In this document: positions 47,851 to 58,992 of the stretch, piece by piece | Numbering within the stretch: position 1 is the stretch's first letter | Layout: each line of letters begins with the position of its first letter | Assembly: GCF_032062135.1 (NCBI RefSeq) | Contig: NC_092859.1 | Location: 43,602,952 to 43,666,951 of the forward strand | Source: Pyxicephalus adspersus | Lineage: Eukaryota > Chordata > Amphibia > Anura > Pyxicephalidae | DNA: 64,000 nucleotides | Direction of reading: 5' to 3' | Notes under the pieces: generated by a model | Seen by the model: only the letters and a program-made list of their open reading frames with translations | Databases searched by the model: none | What the model was told of the DNA's origin: nothing | Made by a program: the position numbers and the translations under genes

Positions 47851-48446
47851 ATAGACAGCAGGCTACATTTCCCGGGATCCCTGCATTACAGAAAAAAACG
47901 TGTCTAGATGAGGAGCTAGGATTTGTAAGTAGGTGGTAAGAGGTTGTTGGACCTCAATCTGTTAACAAAAAAACTGAAGGTGTGACAGGTCACATAGCTA
48001 CCTACACAATGGGATTTTAAATTGAACAAGGCTTTAGGATTCTGCCTTGCTCAATTTTGGCTTTAGATGAGTTTTATAACCCAACATTATTTTTTATTCC
48101 CATATCCTAACATTACCAAGTCATATTTTTATAACTTCTGAAACTCTTTAAACAATATTGAGATCTTATAATATGTATAACATGCTTGTAATATGCACTA
48201 TACTTTGATTTATAGATGGCAGAGCAGAGTGGGAAGGTATAACACAGGAAAAAGTGTCTTATTCACAGGAAGCCAGAAGTGCAGCTCCATTCTGCGCACA
48301 TCAAGAGGTCTTAGCTGAGTTGAGAAAGGTCCTAAAATAATAAAAAAATGACTGAATTGGCATAAAAATTAAAGATTTTTTGAAAAAAAAGCTGTGTCTA
48401 GAACTTACCTTTAATTATGTGTTTTACCTTTACCTTTAATGATGTG

Positions 48447-48480
48447 TTTTTGAGGTTTAACACATGTTAAACCTCAAAAA
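48447..48480. repeat. Palindrome, 16-bp perfect arms, 2-nt centre
   Basis: 48447-48462 (tttttgaggtttaaca) is exactly complementary to 48465-48480, separated only by CA. It could extrude as a cruciform. Confidence 0.95.
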
Positions 48481-50349
48481 AAATAACGTTAAAATTCAAT
48501 GTAAAGTACAACTAAAGGTTCCTATATAACAGGCTAAATGAGTTTTAAAATTAGTTCTGATGCACCAGCCTCACAATCAAGTAACAACACTTCCTTCCTT
48601 TGCCTTCCATATTTAAGCCAAATCCTTTTTATATGTATCTTATGTGCCTTCCATCCAGACACTGCAGCGTTTAGTGGGAAGGGTTCATGAGTCAATCCAG
48701 ACCGCAGTGGGCAGGACTATCTATGACCAGTTACTGATTATTTAGCTATAGGTTTGTATTCCAGAGCAGTGCAGTATCGTTGATAAACCATCACTGGAAG
48801 CTGCCTTGGGTGGATTCACTGGCAGGATTAGCAGGCATTGGTGGGACTATGCAGGGGGACCAAGAAAAATCTAGTTGAAGATGTACTTATATTAGGGATG
48901 ATCAATGCCAATCACTGTATCACCCACAAATTTGAACCCCCAACAGCCATTTTATATCAGATGGTGAGTGTTCTAATATAATACTTTATTACAAGTAAAC
49001 AAGTCTGTGGGAGAATTTTATAATCTCACCACACATCCACACCACCCTGAACTCAAAGAATATCAACAGACACCCGGAGCTACCAGATGGGCCAACACCC
49101 TGCCAGCCTTATCTTGGAGAGAACACATCTGATGTACAAGTAATCTGATGTAATGAAACTTAATGATTGGATAGATATGAAGTAATTAGTTGTTAGTATC
49201 CCAGAAAATCAGCCGAATTAAAAAACAGGGAGTAAATAAAACTTGGAGTTTTCTAAATATGTGCAAGGTAAGAAGCAATAATTCAAACCAGGCACGGGAT
49301 GGCAAATAACATGGATATAGTACAGAATAATGCAAAACGGGTTTATGACTTTGGAGAAAAAATCAAAGTAGGTATACAAATAGCAATTTTTCTTATCATC
49401 GGTGTACCTATCAGAGCAGTCCAGGGCAATTCTGGTAACACCTGGAGATCCGAGGGGAAAGTGGCCACCACATTGGGCTTCCCACAGTAGCTTTGTTTTC
49501 CAAGAAAGCTGTGTGCTATTAGACTGTGACCCATATGCCTGCAAGCAAGTTCCATTAGTGAAGGGCCAATCGTAGTTGGGTATTACTATTGTTCTATCAT
49601 CAGGTGTAACCTCTCCGAACTACATAAGTAGAGAAGTTGAGGATTGTAAATTTCCTGGTTATGCCCAGGGATCCAGATATAGTGTGGAAAATGCAGTAAG
49701 CAACATAACCCTACATTGGACCCACTTCAGAATAGTGTGTAAATGAGCCCTCTACTAGACCACTAACTAATTGTGCTAAAACCAGTCCATTGGGATTTTT
49801 TTGAGTTGTAAGATGACCCCATGCCCATATATGTTTTAAATCTTTTCTGCATTGGTCCTGTTGCGATAAGTGTTTTGCGAATTCTATTGCATATAAACCT
49901 AGCAGTGTGGACCCATAAACATCCCTGGTGCTAAGAACCTAATCAATAAAGCCCAGACCCCATTACTCTTTTGACAGCTCAATCAGACAGAGACCCATTA
50001 TTTAGAATTCCATAATTTCTACAGCTTCTGCTGTCAAGGTTGACAGGAACTTGCAGATTTACACAACATTCAAGAACCTCTGTGGGTAGTTCTCCTTTTG
50101 TATCTGTCACATTTTACACATGTGATACTAACCTCACACACATGGAATCCTGCAGATGGTGGCTGTCAGAGCTGATGGCCTTCAAGGCTTTGCCTGAACC
50201 TAAAACACATTGCTATTTTAGCTGATATATACAACCAAGAGCCAGAGGTGTGAATGGGGCAGAGTTTGAGTCCTTGTTAGTGTGCCATGTTTAAAGCAAA
50301 ACTAGTCTTTCAGTGCTGTCATAAATCTGTCTGTATTCTGCTGTATTTC

Positions 50350-50760
50350 CTACTTAATTCTATAGACCATGGCACGCACTGTGGTTCTAGACGTTTTGGT
50401 TCTTTAGAGCCATGGTAGTTACTTTGGTTCTAGAAGCTTTGGTTCTCCAGAGCAATGGTGTTTACTTTGGTTCAGGAAGTTTTTGTTCTTTAGAGCCATG
50501 GTATTTACTTTGGTCCAAGAAGCTTTGGTTCTCCAGAGCCATGGTGTTTTCTTTGGTCCAGGAAGTTTTGGTTCTTCAGAGCTATGGTAATTACTTTGGT
50601 CCTAGAAGCCTTGGTTCTCCAAAGCCATGGTATTTTTCTTGGTACAAGAAGATTTGATTCTTCAGAGCCATGGTATTTATTTTGGTTCAGGAATTTTGGT
50701 TCTTCAGAGTCATGGTATTCACTTTGTTCCAAGAGTTTTTAGTTTTTCAGAGCCATAGAT
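50350..50760 (+). repeat. 43-bp minisatellite, about nine units
   Basis: Regular 43-bp units start at 50395 (tttggttct..agagccatgg..actttggt..agaag). Eight clear units run to about 50738, with partial units on each side (one before 50395, one after 50738). Alternate units share ctccagag..ggaagt versus ctttagag..agaagc signatures, implying an 86-bp dimer. Because 43 is not divisible by three, the open frames on both strands (81 and 75 codons) cycle through all frames and are not genes. Confidence 0.95.
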
Positions 50761-50866
50761 GGCTGTCCGTTTTGACCCTTTTTTGGGGGGTAAAGGCTAT
50801 TGAGCAACCACACGGAAAGCCATCTGTTGCTCTTAAGAACCAAAGCTTCTTGGGCCCAAGTGAGCA
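50690..50866. repeat. Inverted copy of the minisatellite unit
   Basis: The segment 50805-50866 (ggaaagccatctgttgctc..aagaaccaaagcttcttgggccc), read in reverse complement, matches the last minisatellite units and their right flank (50715-50780, including agccatagatggctgtcc). The array thus ends in a foldback with a spacer containing a T/G run. Confidence 0.8.
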
Positions 50867-51851
50867 CCAGCCTAAATGTTTGTAAATCAGGCACACCATC
50901 TCCCATTTTATAAATGTGCAGGTCAGGCACTTGACAAACAGCATCTGTCCTTAAAACTCGGATAAAGCACAGTACGTAAAATGTAATAAGCAAGTCATTT
51001 AAACCTTTCATTATTAAACCTGTTCAGGTTTTATAATACTTAAAGGATCTTCTGATTCATCCCTGAGCTCATATGTGACAGATTCTCTTTATTGTGTTTA
51101 TATTCCCTGTGGTAGCTCTAACTATTGACCTTTTCTTAATAAAGCATCTGAGTTAGACATTTCTTAAGTAGTCACCATTTTGCCTGTAACAACCAATCAG
51201 ATTCTCCATTTCCCAATTTCATGAGAATGAAGGAAAGAATTTGCACTGGGCAGCACACACGGTCTGAGGCAATTCTTCCCACAGACAAACTGATGAGAAA
51301 GATTCAACCTCATTTTGAAAAGCATCTTGCAGAAAATGTGTCAGCGATGTCCCACTGCCACAAAGTCACATTCAAACTTTAAGAATCCAGCTGTCACTTA
51401 CCAGTCTTAGTTGGAATCTGATTAGTTGCTACAGAACAATATAGAGAGTTTTTGCTAAAAGGGAAACTATATATTTGGGGATACAAAGAAAAGAGTGATC
51501 AGCCGTGTGTATATATAGTGTACCTATTTCTTTCTTACCTTATAATACTTGTGCCATATTATTCCTCTCTCTAGCTGCACATTCTGCAGCCAGGCCTGTC
51601 TGATTTGGAACAATGCATACTCTATGCGGCTTTGATTTTTACCTTAGCAGTTCCTTGAAACTTTGGCTGCAAGGTACATGAAGAATCTATTGATGACACA
51701 TGAGAAGTTTCTTGGCTTTATCTGACTTCAATGCTTTTACTCACTGGCTTTGAACAAGCATACAGCCCATATAGTCAATATGCAGTGTGAACTCCTGATC
51801 TCTGTGCAAGTTTCTATGACACCGAAAAAGTCAAAGCAATAGGAACAGAAT

Positions 51852-51900
51852 GACATAGTTACATAGTAAGTTTTAAAAAAGTCCATCAAGTTCAACCACT
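51852..51900 (-). mobile_element. CR1 LINE 3' end fragment
   Basis: acatagttacatagta followed by gtccatcaagttcaacc is, in reverse complement, the ggttgaacttgatggac..tatgt 3' terminus typical of vertebrate CR1 elements. Only the tail is present. Confidence 0.8.
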
Positions 51901-52094
51901 AGGGAAAAGGATTCTTTTAATCTAGGAGGGAAAATGACTATGCTGAAAATCATATAGCAAACAAGAATGCAAAGCCTAAAATCTTGCGAAATTGTACACT
52001 AAAGTAATATTTGTAATAGTAATAATGTGCTTAATAAAAAGTCTCTATAGCTTTCCACATTAATGGTCACATATTTCAGAGATGACATCATGAA

Positions 52095-52945
52095 CAACAA
52101 GTGTAAGAGGGGTACATCACTGACTGCCAGTCTAGCTGGGTACTTTTCCACTACCAATGTAAGATGGCATAACTCTGATCACCATTGTAAATGGACACTT
52201 CACTGACTAAGACCAATGTAAAGGGGACACTTTCTCTGCCTACTAGTTTAAGAGGACACTTTTTCACTGACCACATAGGTACAGGAGCACATCACTGACC
52301 ACCAATGTAAAGGGGGCAAATCGATGACCACCAGTGTAAGGGGGGGGCACATCACTGACCACCAATGAAAGGGGGTACATCGATGACCACCAGTGTAAGG
52401 GGGGGGGGGGGCACATCACTGATCACCAATGTAAACGGGGCACATCGATGACCACAAGTGTAAAAGGTGCACATCCACAAGTGTAAGTGGGCATATTTCT
52501 AGCCACAAATGTGGGAGGGAACCTTTTCTCTGCCTAATAAGGGGGCAATTTTTCACTGACCACATATGTAGAGGAACACATCACTGACCATCAATGTAAG
52601 GGAGGGGGCACATCACTGACCACCATTGTAAAGGGGGCACATCACTAACCACCAATGTAAGGGAGGTGGCACATTACTGACCACCAATGTAAAGGGGGCA
52701 CATCACTAACCACCAATGTAAGGCACATTACTGACCATCAATGTAAGGGAGGGGGCACATCACTGACCACCAATGTAAAGGGGACACATCACTAACCACC
52801 AGTGTAAAGTGGTACATTACTGACCACCAGTGTAAGGGATCACATTAATGAGTGCTATTGTACAGGGCACATCACTCATCACCAGTGTAAAGGGAAATAT
52901 TTCCATTGATTATCCAAGTGTGCATTTCTTTAATCACCACATAAG
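52095..52945 (+). repeat. Minisatellite of about 32-bp units, roughly 27 degenerate copies
   Basis: The recurring unit is (c)actgaccaccaatgtaaggggg(c)acatc. Units vary in length through the G run and in gaccac versus aaccac starts. A larger block containing tttctctgcctaNtaN and tttttcactgaccacataNgta occurs twice (about 52220-52280 and 52520-52580), showing segmental duplication of several units. The unit closely resembles part of the hAT element at 56098-56396 (cccactgaccaccaacgtaagaggca). Confidence 0.95.
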
Positions 52946-53274
52946 AGACTATTACAATTTCTACTATCTGCATTTATTTCCTGTCCATTATTATTTCATT
53001 TCATAATTATTATTCAAAATAATTAAATATGTATGTTAAATATGCCTCACTTTCTGTAATCTTTAAGAAATTTGTATAAATAAAACTTACTGTTTATGTT
53101 AATGTATTCTGAGCTGTATAAAAAGTGTTTATCACCAAAAGTTCCCTAAAACCTGAAATTTATTTAAATGATTCCATGATAAAATGGATAAGAAAGGGTG
53201 CCCTAGTGGAATGTGTCAGAAAAAGAAAGTTTATGCCAGGGTCATCTGATGTTATACTAATAAAAGGTGAAGAT

Positions 53275-53332
53275 TATTATTATTATTATTGTATTATATT
53301 ATTATTTTTATTATTAATAATAATAGTAATAA
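53275..53332. repeat. (TTA)n/(TAA)n-rich microsatellite
   Basis: Imperfect attattatt and taataataata runs lead directly into the L2-like tail fragment on its right, as expected for the 3' microsatellite of such elements. Confidence 0.85.
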
Positions 53333-53428
53333 TAATAAACAGGATTTATGTAGCGCCAACATGTTATGAAATGCTGTACAATAAATTGGGGTAGCAAATG
53401 ACAGACAGAAGAGCTTAGAATCAAAGAG
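53333..53428 (-). mobile_element. L2-like tail fragment
   Basis: aataaacaggatttatgtag, cgccaacatgttatgaaatg, ctgtacaataaattggggta and agagcttagaatc match the fragments at 44583 and 56885. It is shorter, with an internal deletion of the acaggaggagg part. Confidence 0.8.
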
Positions 53429-54596
53429 GTTGACAAATATTAAAAATGGCTTTTGAATTTTATTGTAACATTAAGTAATGTTACAAGTATTTTATGATAG
53501 AAGTGATTTATATTATACAAGAACATTTATATTAGATTTTATAACTGCATTTATTCTGTGATTACTGCCTCCAAAAACCTGTTACTCTGAATTCTACCTT
53601 TTCAGATCTCCATTCAAAGTACAAATCTGAAGTCACGACCATGGCTTGTGAGCTAAAGATATATCTGCAATGAATTTTGCTATTCTCCTCAAAGCGGAAT
53701 AATATATAATTATTTCCTCTAATCAAAGGAAGTGGATTGGGAAGGATTCACAGCTGGATCAAAATGCATTATACATAATGGCAGCACTTTGTCCAAAAGA
53801 ACTAGGACGTTGTTACAGCCTCCGTATTCTGATACAAGCCAGCTTTAGAGATTATCCCTTTTTCCTTCTGACCAGTCCATCTGAAAAAAAAAAGGAAAAC
53901 ACAGCTGAGCATCTTTTCTCTTTCTGGTAGTAGATGATGTGTTGTTACCTGGAGTTCTCCTTTAAGTGATGCTAAAAATCTCTTTTCTGACGTAGGATCC
54001 ATTGGAAGAGTAAAGGCGAGAGAGGCAATCAGCTAGAAGCAGTGAAGAGGTTAAAAGGATTCAACATTTTTTTTTCATTTGGCTTTCCATGGAAGAAGCA
54101 GTGCTCATGGCGAATATGAAACACCAATTCCCTGTATGAGGTACAGGGCGAAACGCAGTCGCCTTTGCTGGATGGACACAAAGCAAGATTTACAGTTTGT
54201 ATTCAGAGCTTGTGCACTTCCACTGATAGATAAAAGGTGGAGCTGCTGCCTACATTTCAAGGCTTTGAGGCTTCCATTGTAGGTGCTGCATCTCTCCATC
54301 AGCCCTGGGCTTTCCAGGCAGGGAACACCAAGCTGTCATTTGTGGTCAGCAGAAAAAAGGGGCTCAGTCGCCATACAGGGCACATACAGGGGCATTGCCC
54401 AGGGCATACTGTACTTGTGAGCTGAATGCTGTAGGATGGCAGAGTAAATCCGCAGATGTGGATTCTCCAAGGATGTGTTAACTCCTACAATTCCAAAGAC
54501 ATAAATGTAACAGCGCTTTCTGTGTCAGTGTTTTGCTGTCAGAGAATCATGTACCTGCAGGGAAGCCAGCTCATCTATTTCATTTCTTACACTTAG
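53429..54596. other. Unique DNA, GC rises towards the right; no gene confirmed
   Basis: The segment 54070-54420 has several overlapping short frames and the words tacagggcgaaacgcagtcg. An ATG at 54088 reads MEEAVLMANMKHQFPV and then stops. I assign nothing. Confidence 0.35.
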
Positions 54597-54621
54597 GAAT
54601 TACACAGCTGATCAAATGCAG
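54597..54621 (+). other. Candidate 25-bp exon
   Basis: A strong acceptor (catttcttacacttag, ending at 54596) is followed by 25 bases and a full-consensus donor CAG|GTAAGG. Two frames are open. It is paired with the candidate at 55098. It could belong to a non-coding transcript or be chance. Confidence 0.2.
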
Positions 54622-55097
54622 GTAAGGAACTTTGTGAACCTAAATAATAGCCAGGGCTGTTTCTAGGCACAAAGTCACTTAAGCTTTAGATTTTTGCCAG
54701 AGATAAACAGTTGTGATTGATAAAAATTTGGCATATAGCGGTCTTTCGGTGTTCATTAATCGGCCCAGGTGGATCAATGAATGATCAGTTGTGGAAGACT
54801 GCTGTACTTTCCTATGAAGGAGAGCACAAAAGATGCCTCCTACTCATCCTCCCCTTCCCCTTTCTATAGAACAGTGTGTACAGGGCTCATTCATTCTCCT
54901 TTCACCGAATGAGGAAAGGTCATTTCCATTGATAGAAATCTGATGTCTGTGCCAGGGTTTGGATTGGATGGGGAACCATTTAGGTCCTTATGCCTCCAGC
55001 CTGCCTGTCCCTCCTGTAAACCAAAATTGCTGATCCCCTTATTACCCCCTGATATAGAGCAGTGCAGCTGTTCCAGTACCTGCAGGTTCTTCCTTAG

Positions 55098-55173
55098 AGG
55101 TCCCATCCTGGCATTTGTAATGTGAAATCATTGTTGAGCGATGGGTCAATGAACCTCCCGGGTAATGGAGCAG
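55098..55173 (+). other. Candidate 76-bp exon
   Basis: The acceptor ggttcttccttag and the donor GCAG|GTAAGG bracket 76 bases. One frame is open through it (RSHPGICNVKSLLSDGSMN..), the others are closed. No protein family is recognised. Confidence 0.2.
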
Positions 55174-56097
55174 GTAAGGATGGCTATTAAACCACATTGC
55201 CCTGCCCTGCTTTGGATATGGAAAAGTGGGGGAGAGTAACAGTTTTGGTTTGGGGGAAGGGTGCATGTTCCAAGGTGGGGAGGTGACCTAACCTACCCAG
55301 AAATAGCCCTAATTTTATCTGACATGCCTGCTAAAGATTTGTTATTCTGTCCATTCTGTCAAAAATGTACACAGTCCTGCATAAAAGATAAACTGGACTG
55401 GTGATTTGACCTTCCTCTGCTTTAATCAAGCAACTCAGTTACATTACCTGCTCTTCCCTTCCTGCCTATTATTGAAAGTGGACAGCAGCATACTCAGGAT
55501 GTAATCTCTCTGCTCTCTCCACCTGTCCACTTGTTTCTTATCAACACAAATATATGTAGAGACCTGAATGGCAAAATGGGATAGAATTCAGGTACTTAGA
55601 TTAGTTGTAATCAAAATACATTTAAGGTTTTTATAACATAAATTCATATTTCTAATTCATGTTTTTCTAATACCAGATTGCCATAAAACTTTTAAAGAAG
55701 TTCATAGAAACGAGACAACTCCTTGATGACCGCTCTTAGGAATCAATAGGACAGACTGAAACCTTGTCTGATTAATATTCACCTAGGATCAGCTAGGCAT
55801 CTGGTTGCATTTGCCTGCACTTTAAGGATTGTACAGACGCTGGATAAATATTCAAAACAAATGACTTTGAACAAAGATTGCAAAAAAAACTTTTCCCCAC
55901 TTAAAAAAAAAACAAAACAAAAAACTTTTGGCTATAGCTTAGCTTTTTAAATATTAACAAGTCAAAATGTTTGAACCTCCGTTTAGTAACACATCATGAT
56001 TCCTACAGGTCTGCCATATTGCATAGCCAAGCTGGTGACTCCAGTATTTACTATGGCACACTTTCAGTCTCCTGTGTCACCTTCCAACTCATTGGAT
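55174..56097. other. No gene seen
   Basis: Unique AT-rich DNA with an A/C homopolymer-like stretch near 55900. Confidence 0.4.
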
Positions 56098-56396
56098 CAG
56101 TATTTCTCAACTAGGGCTCCGTGGAACCCTAGGATTTTGCCAGAAGATACTAGGGGTTCATTGAGCAATGAGCAGTTTGAGACTCTCAGGTCAGAATAAC
56201 TGACACCAATTATCTTTTTGGCTATCTGTAAGAGTGATATTCTTCCCACTGACCACCAACGTAAGAGGCATTTTTCTTGCTGACCACCACACTATTGTAC
56301 TGTGAGCTGTGGAAATAAAAATTATAGCAGTGGTTCCCTGAAGATCCAAAAGTTTTTTTAAAGGGTTCCCCATAACAAAAAGGTTGAGAAACACTG
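56098..56396 (+). mobile_element. hAT-type non-autonomous element (CAGTGTTTCTCAACC family)
   Basis: It begins cagtatttctcaactaggg and ends aaggttgagaaacactg, a good inverted pair of the hAT kind. The flanks cattggat and tattagac match at five of eight positions, an eroded 8-bp duplication. The interior holds actgaccaccaacgtaagag and a partial second copy (gctgaccacc), the probable seed of the minisatellite at 52.1-52.9 kb. It has no transposase. Confidence 0.85.
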
Positions 56397-56417
56397 TATT
56401 AGACAGCAACTGGGATT

Positions 56418-56712
56418 GGATTTTCCATGCAAAGAGCGGTAATCCCGAGCCACACTCGGGGTTGCTAAAAAACAATAAAAAAACCCACTAGTCTTCTTGT
56501 CCCTGCAGGTCCTCTGGCGGCATCCTCCTTCTTTGATCTTCTACCGGCGTGTGCAGAGACGTTCTCCAGGGTTTCAGTTCATGCGTCGGTCTGTGCGGGA
56601 GGCACGGCGGGAAATTCAAATAATTTTGGATTGGATTCGATACAAAATAACTGTATTGAGTCCAATACAAAGAAATCTTTATTATATAAAGAGAATATTA
56701 CTCTCCCTGTCC
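56418..56712 (-). mobile_element. Dispersed repeat, reverse relative of 30454-30830
   Basis: It has ttttccatgcaaagagcggt at the left, then a hairpin cccgagccacactcggg, a CpG-rich centre (catgcgtcggt) and gggaaattcaaataattttg. The overlapping frames at 56488-56730 are open on both strands because of its composition and are not genes. Confidence 0.7.
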
Positions 56713-56884
56713 CACAATTATATAAGGTAATTCCTTATTAGTTGATAAGAGGGCAGTGATGTCCCATTCTGGGTTCTGTTCCAGCATAGCTTTCCTTATT
56801 TGGCAGGCCTGCTATGGATTCTACACTCAGTAGACTGGTAAGTGGTTCTTTAGACATTAATATTAATTTTTATTATTATTTTTT

Positions 56885-57016
56885 AACAGAATTTATATAG
56901 CACAAACATATTATGCAGTGCTGTACATTAAATAGAGGATGCAAATGACAGGTAAGCACAGACAGTGACACAGGAGACAGAGAGGACCCTGCCCTGAAGA
57001 GTTTACAATCTAGGAA
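56885..57016 (-). mobile_element. L2-like tail fragment
   Basis: acagaatttatatagcacaa, catattatgcagtgctgtac, tgacacaggagacagagagg and agtttacaatctagg, preceded by a TTATTATT stretch. Third copy of the fragment at 44583 and 53333. Confidence 0.85.
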
Positions 57017-58654
57017 GACATGTCCATACCGATTCATTAATGCACTAGACTAACTGAATATTAGCCAGGTAAAGCTAGTACCTGGTCAACATGCTACTGG
57101 AAGAGGGTGTTCTACCAGTGTCATTTTACTTGTTTTCTGTGTGCCCACGCCATCACTGACACAATGACATCCTAGGGATGCATCATCACACCGGTCTACT
57201 GGAGAATGCTGTAACATTCTGGGCCACCTACCAGATCCTACAGGGGGGACCAACCTGACGACTTCTAGCTTTTAGGCATGTATTAGGAAAAATGTTTAAG
57301 GTTTGCTACTGGTGGGAAAAAAGATGCCCACTGGCTGGAGGTGAGCTTTGGTAGCATAGCACCTGAGAAATAAAGCATTTGTCATGTTATACTTCGTAAT
57401 GCTATCAATCTAGTTCCCTGCGCCATCAAAAGTAGTATACAGAGCTGAACTGTGGGACAGGTAGAGAAGATGAGCTTCTTTCTTGGTGTGCAATGCCACT
57501 ACGCATACAAAAAATGAGATGTCCTTGGACTTTGGATGTCCTATCACTTATTGCCTTGGTGACAATGATCACCAGAACAAATAATGAGTGTGACTCCAGC
57601 AGGGTCAGGGACAACAATAAATGCATGATTCTTGAAGGTTCTAATCCATCTCTACTCTTTCAAAATCAAAAAAAAAGTTTGGAGCTACAGATATCATTTA
57701 ATCATCCACTTTTGAAATTACCACCAAACTTTCACTGAAGACATTGTTCAACAAACATTGTAAGTAGAGTCCATATTGTATATATAGCTTTAATCATATG
57801 TTCTGTAGGGATGTTGTTCATCAAAATAATAGTCAACTATTGTTAAAATACAAAAGCATGTTCAGTACCTTATTCTGTGAACCAAATAGAAAATCAGGGC
57901 ATTTATGTATTCTAAATCAAGCAAGTTCCATGTTTCTGGCCTGCCATTTAATAACAATGGTACCAAGCAGTCCACTATCCACAAACCCTGTAATCATCGG
58001 CATTCCTGCGGTCAGAAACATATTTTCCGATGAAAGAAACTGAAGCTTGATGTTGGCGAATAGTCAAACTCCAGCTAGACAGGATGACTGCACAATACAA
58101 TAGAGGTATGCAAAATGGCATTTTTTTGGCAGTCAAACAAGCTTTGACAACAGATGGGTATAAAAGCAACAGAACACTGACATCAACGGAGACCAACATA
58201 CAGTATACTGGCTACAACACACATCTCCTCTATAGCCTGTCGAAAATTCAACTGATTAACTGCATAGGGGGCTCTTGTTTTCAACAAGTCTGCTGTAATT
58301 AAAAAGCAGGTTATGGGTTTTGAATGATCAAACTGGAAAAATAGAATCATATACATACTACCTAAACCCAAAACTAGCTATGACAAATTCTAATAGCAAC
58401 CGGGTTTATAAAACAATGTATGGAAACAATGTGTTGGACGAAATACTTGTTTGGGCCAAATGTGCTTGCACAGTGCATTACATCTCATTACTTCATCATC
58501 TCTAATTCAGCTGGTGGGAGGGTCAATCAGGTGTGATACTGTTATACCCAAAGTAGGAAAAAAAATAGATACCGGACTATTATTTCCACTACATAAAGGA
58601 TGGAATTTTAGTTTACAGGTGGTGGCTTAGTAGGGGATGAGCTATTGTAAGACC
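57017..58654. other. Unique DNA and one dispersed repeat; no gene seen
   Basis: Several 60-80 codon frames occur on both strands (57426-57738, 57798-58371), without recognisable motifs. The segment 58452-58540 is the partner of the repeat at 47763-47850. Confidence 0.4.
58452..58540 (+). repeat. Dispersed repeat pair member 2
   Basis: gccaaatgtgcttgcacagt, cagctggtgggagggtcaat and caggtgtga match 47763-47850 in the same orientation. Confidence 0.6.
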
Positions 58655-58657
58655 TTA

Positions 58658-58989
58658 GGCTGGGTACACACGTGCAATAATTGTCGTTGGAAAGGATATT
58701 TCACGATCCTTTCCAACGACATAAGACTGAAAGAAGCATGAACGAGTGCTGTACATACTGCACCATTCTGCTATATGGAGAGGGGAGGGGAAGAACGACG
58801 GAGCGGCACCCTACTGCGAGCTCTCCCCTTTCACTTCCATTAAGATCGTTTGTCGTCCATCATCCGTGTATCCGCCAGGACGGTTATTCGGACGATGGAC
58901 GATAGGCGCTGTACACATGCCAGATTCTCGTCCGATATCGGCCCCGAGCCAATTATCGGACGAGAACCATTAGACGTGTGTACGTAGCT
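58658..58989 (+). mobile_element. Full-length MITE with perfect TTA target duplication
   Basis: The left end ggctgggtacacacgtgcaa and the right end agacgtgtgtacgtagct are inverted. TTA flanks both sides exactly (58655-58657 and 58990-58992). The interior cgttggaaaggat..atcctttccaacg is itself palindromic. It is 332 bp with no transposase. Best-preserved member of the family also seen at 5879 and 38769. Confidence 0.9.
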
Positions 58990-58992
58990 TTA

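Larger units (their letters stand above)
47103..50393. other. Mostly unique DNA with one dispersed repeat and a palindrome
   Basis: It contains a repeat at 47763-47850 that recurs at 58452-58540 and a near-perfect palindrome at 48447-48480. The frames near 49218-49555, open on both strands, do not resemble known proteins. Confidence 0.4.

Noticed and set aside
50412..50732. 81- and 75-codon repeat-protein genes
   Set aside because: They are translations of a 43-bp minisatellite; the unit length is not a multiple of three, so no stable protein repeat exists.
52095..52945. CRISPR-like array
   Set aside because: Units are adjacent and degenerate, with no conserved repeat separated by unique equal-length spacers, and the genome is eukaryotic.
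56488..56730. Opposed 60- and 77-codon frames as genes
   Set aside because: They lie inside the reverse copy of the CCTCCCTAGCGG repeat and arise from its CpG-rich centre.
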